A DNA stretch of 22,729 bases from a virus: positions 1 to 22,729 of the IMG/VR virus record IMGVR_UViG_3300007735_000497. One strand, written 5' to 3'. The notes beneath the pieces are model-generated. The model was not told the DNA's origin. It saw only the letters and a program-made list of their open reading frames with translations, and did not search any database. Every line of letters begins with the position of its first letter. Position 1 is the first letter of the stretch. Both the position numbers and the translations under genes were made by a program. Of the stretch, positions 22,685-22,729 are shown piece after piece.

Positions 22685-22729
22685 TGCCAGTCAACTACCA
22701 GATGGACGTCATCAATCCCTTTCAGGCCG
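22684..22729 (+). CDS. start of next ejection/internal virion protein (3' end outside window)
   Basis: The ATG overlaps the previous stop as TGATG. Only 15 residues are visible, MPVNYQMDVINPFQA. The NYxxDVxNPFQA start is common to phage internal virion proteins, and position after the gp7-like gene equals P22 gene 20. The call is provisional because the gene is cut by the window edge. Confidence 0.5.
   Translation, partial: MPVNYQMDVINPFQA

Noticed and set aside
1-22729. Search by eye for tRNA genes, insertion sequences, integrase/attachment site, and reverse transcriptase or diversity-generating repeats
   Set aside because: No cloverleaf-like segment, transposase or integrase motif, terminal inverted repeats or template/variable repeat pair was seen; a covariance-model scan for tRNAs would settle the first point.

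Overview
The window is part of a tailed-phage genome (or a prophage with the same layout). It carries about 35 genes, all on the + strand and packed end to end, and most neighbours overlap by 1 or 4 bases (ATGA, GTGA, TAATG, TGATG). The DNA is G+C-rich by eye, and Shine-Dalgarno motifs are of the usual bacterial type. The virion genes resemble those of Salmonella podophage P22: portal, coat, and homologues of gp4, gp10 and gp7. I infer a short-tailed phage of a high-G+C proteobacterium. An alphaproteobacterial host is only a guess. No integrase, lysis gene, DNA or RNA polymerase, tRNA or CRISPR array is visible. No gene-free stretch exceeds 300 bases.

Region 1 (1-4406) handles DNA metabolism. 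It holds the end of an SNF2-type helicase, a solitary amino-methyltransferase, a small Cys-rich protein, a Cas4/AddB-like PD-(D/E)XK nuclease with a probable Fe-S cluster, and a TOPRIM plus RecA-like primase-helicase. Just after it (4371-4572) lies a dense set of GTGTTGC heptamers in both orientations, a large dyad and an AT-rich patch. This looks like a replication origin or a multi-site operator.

Region 2 (4585-5966) has five or six small genes of unknown function, with a hairpin-rich gap at 5385-5467 that probably marks the boundary to the late genes.

Region 3 (5989-22729) is the packaging and virion block. The order is small terminase, large terminase, P22-type portal, four small structural genes, scaffold, P22-type coat, decoration-like protein, a strong intrinsic terminator, two small genes, gp4-like adaptor, four fibre or structural genes, gp10-like tail hub, a needle-like protein, two small genes, gp7-like ejection protein, and the first codons of another ejection protein. 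The P22 order (3-2-1-8-5-4-10-26-7-20) is preserved, with extra small beta-rich genes slotted between.

The most notable points are the heptamer cluster, and the gp10-like gene. Its conserved reading frame can only be entered in full from an ATT codon at 19016, which is preceded by a near-perfect extended Shine-Dalgarno sequence.
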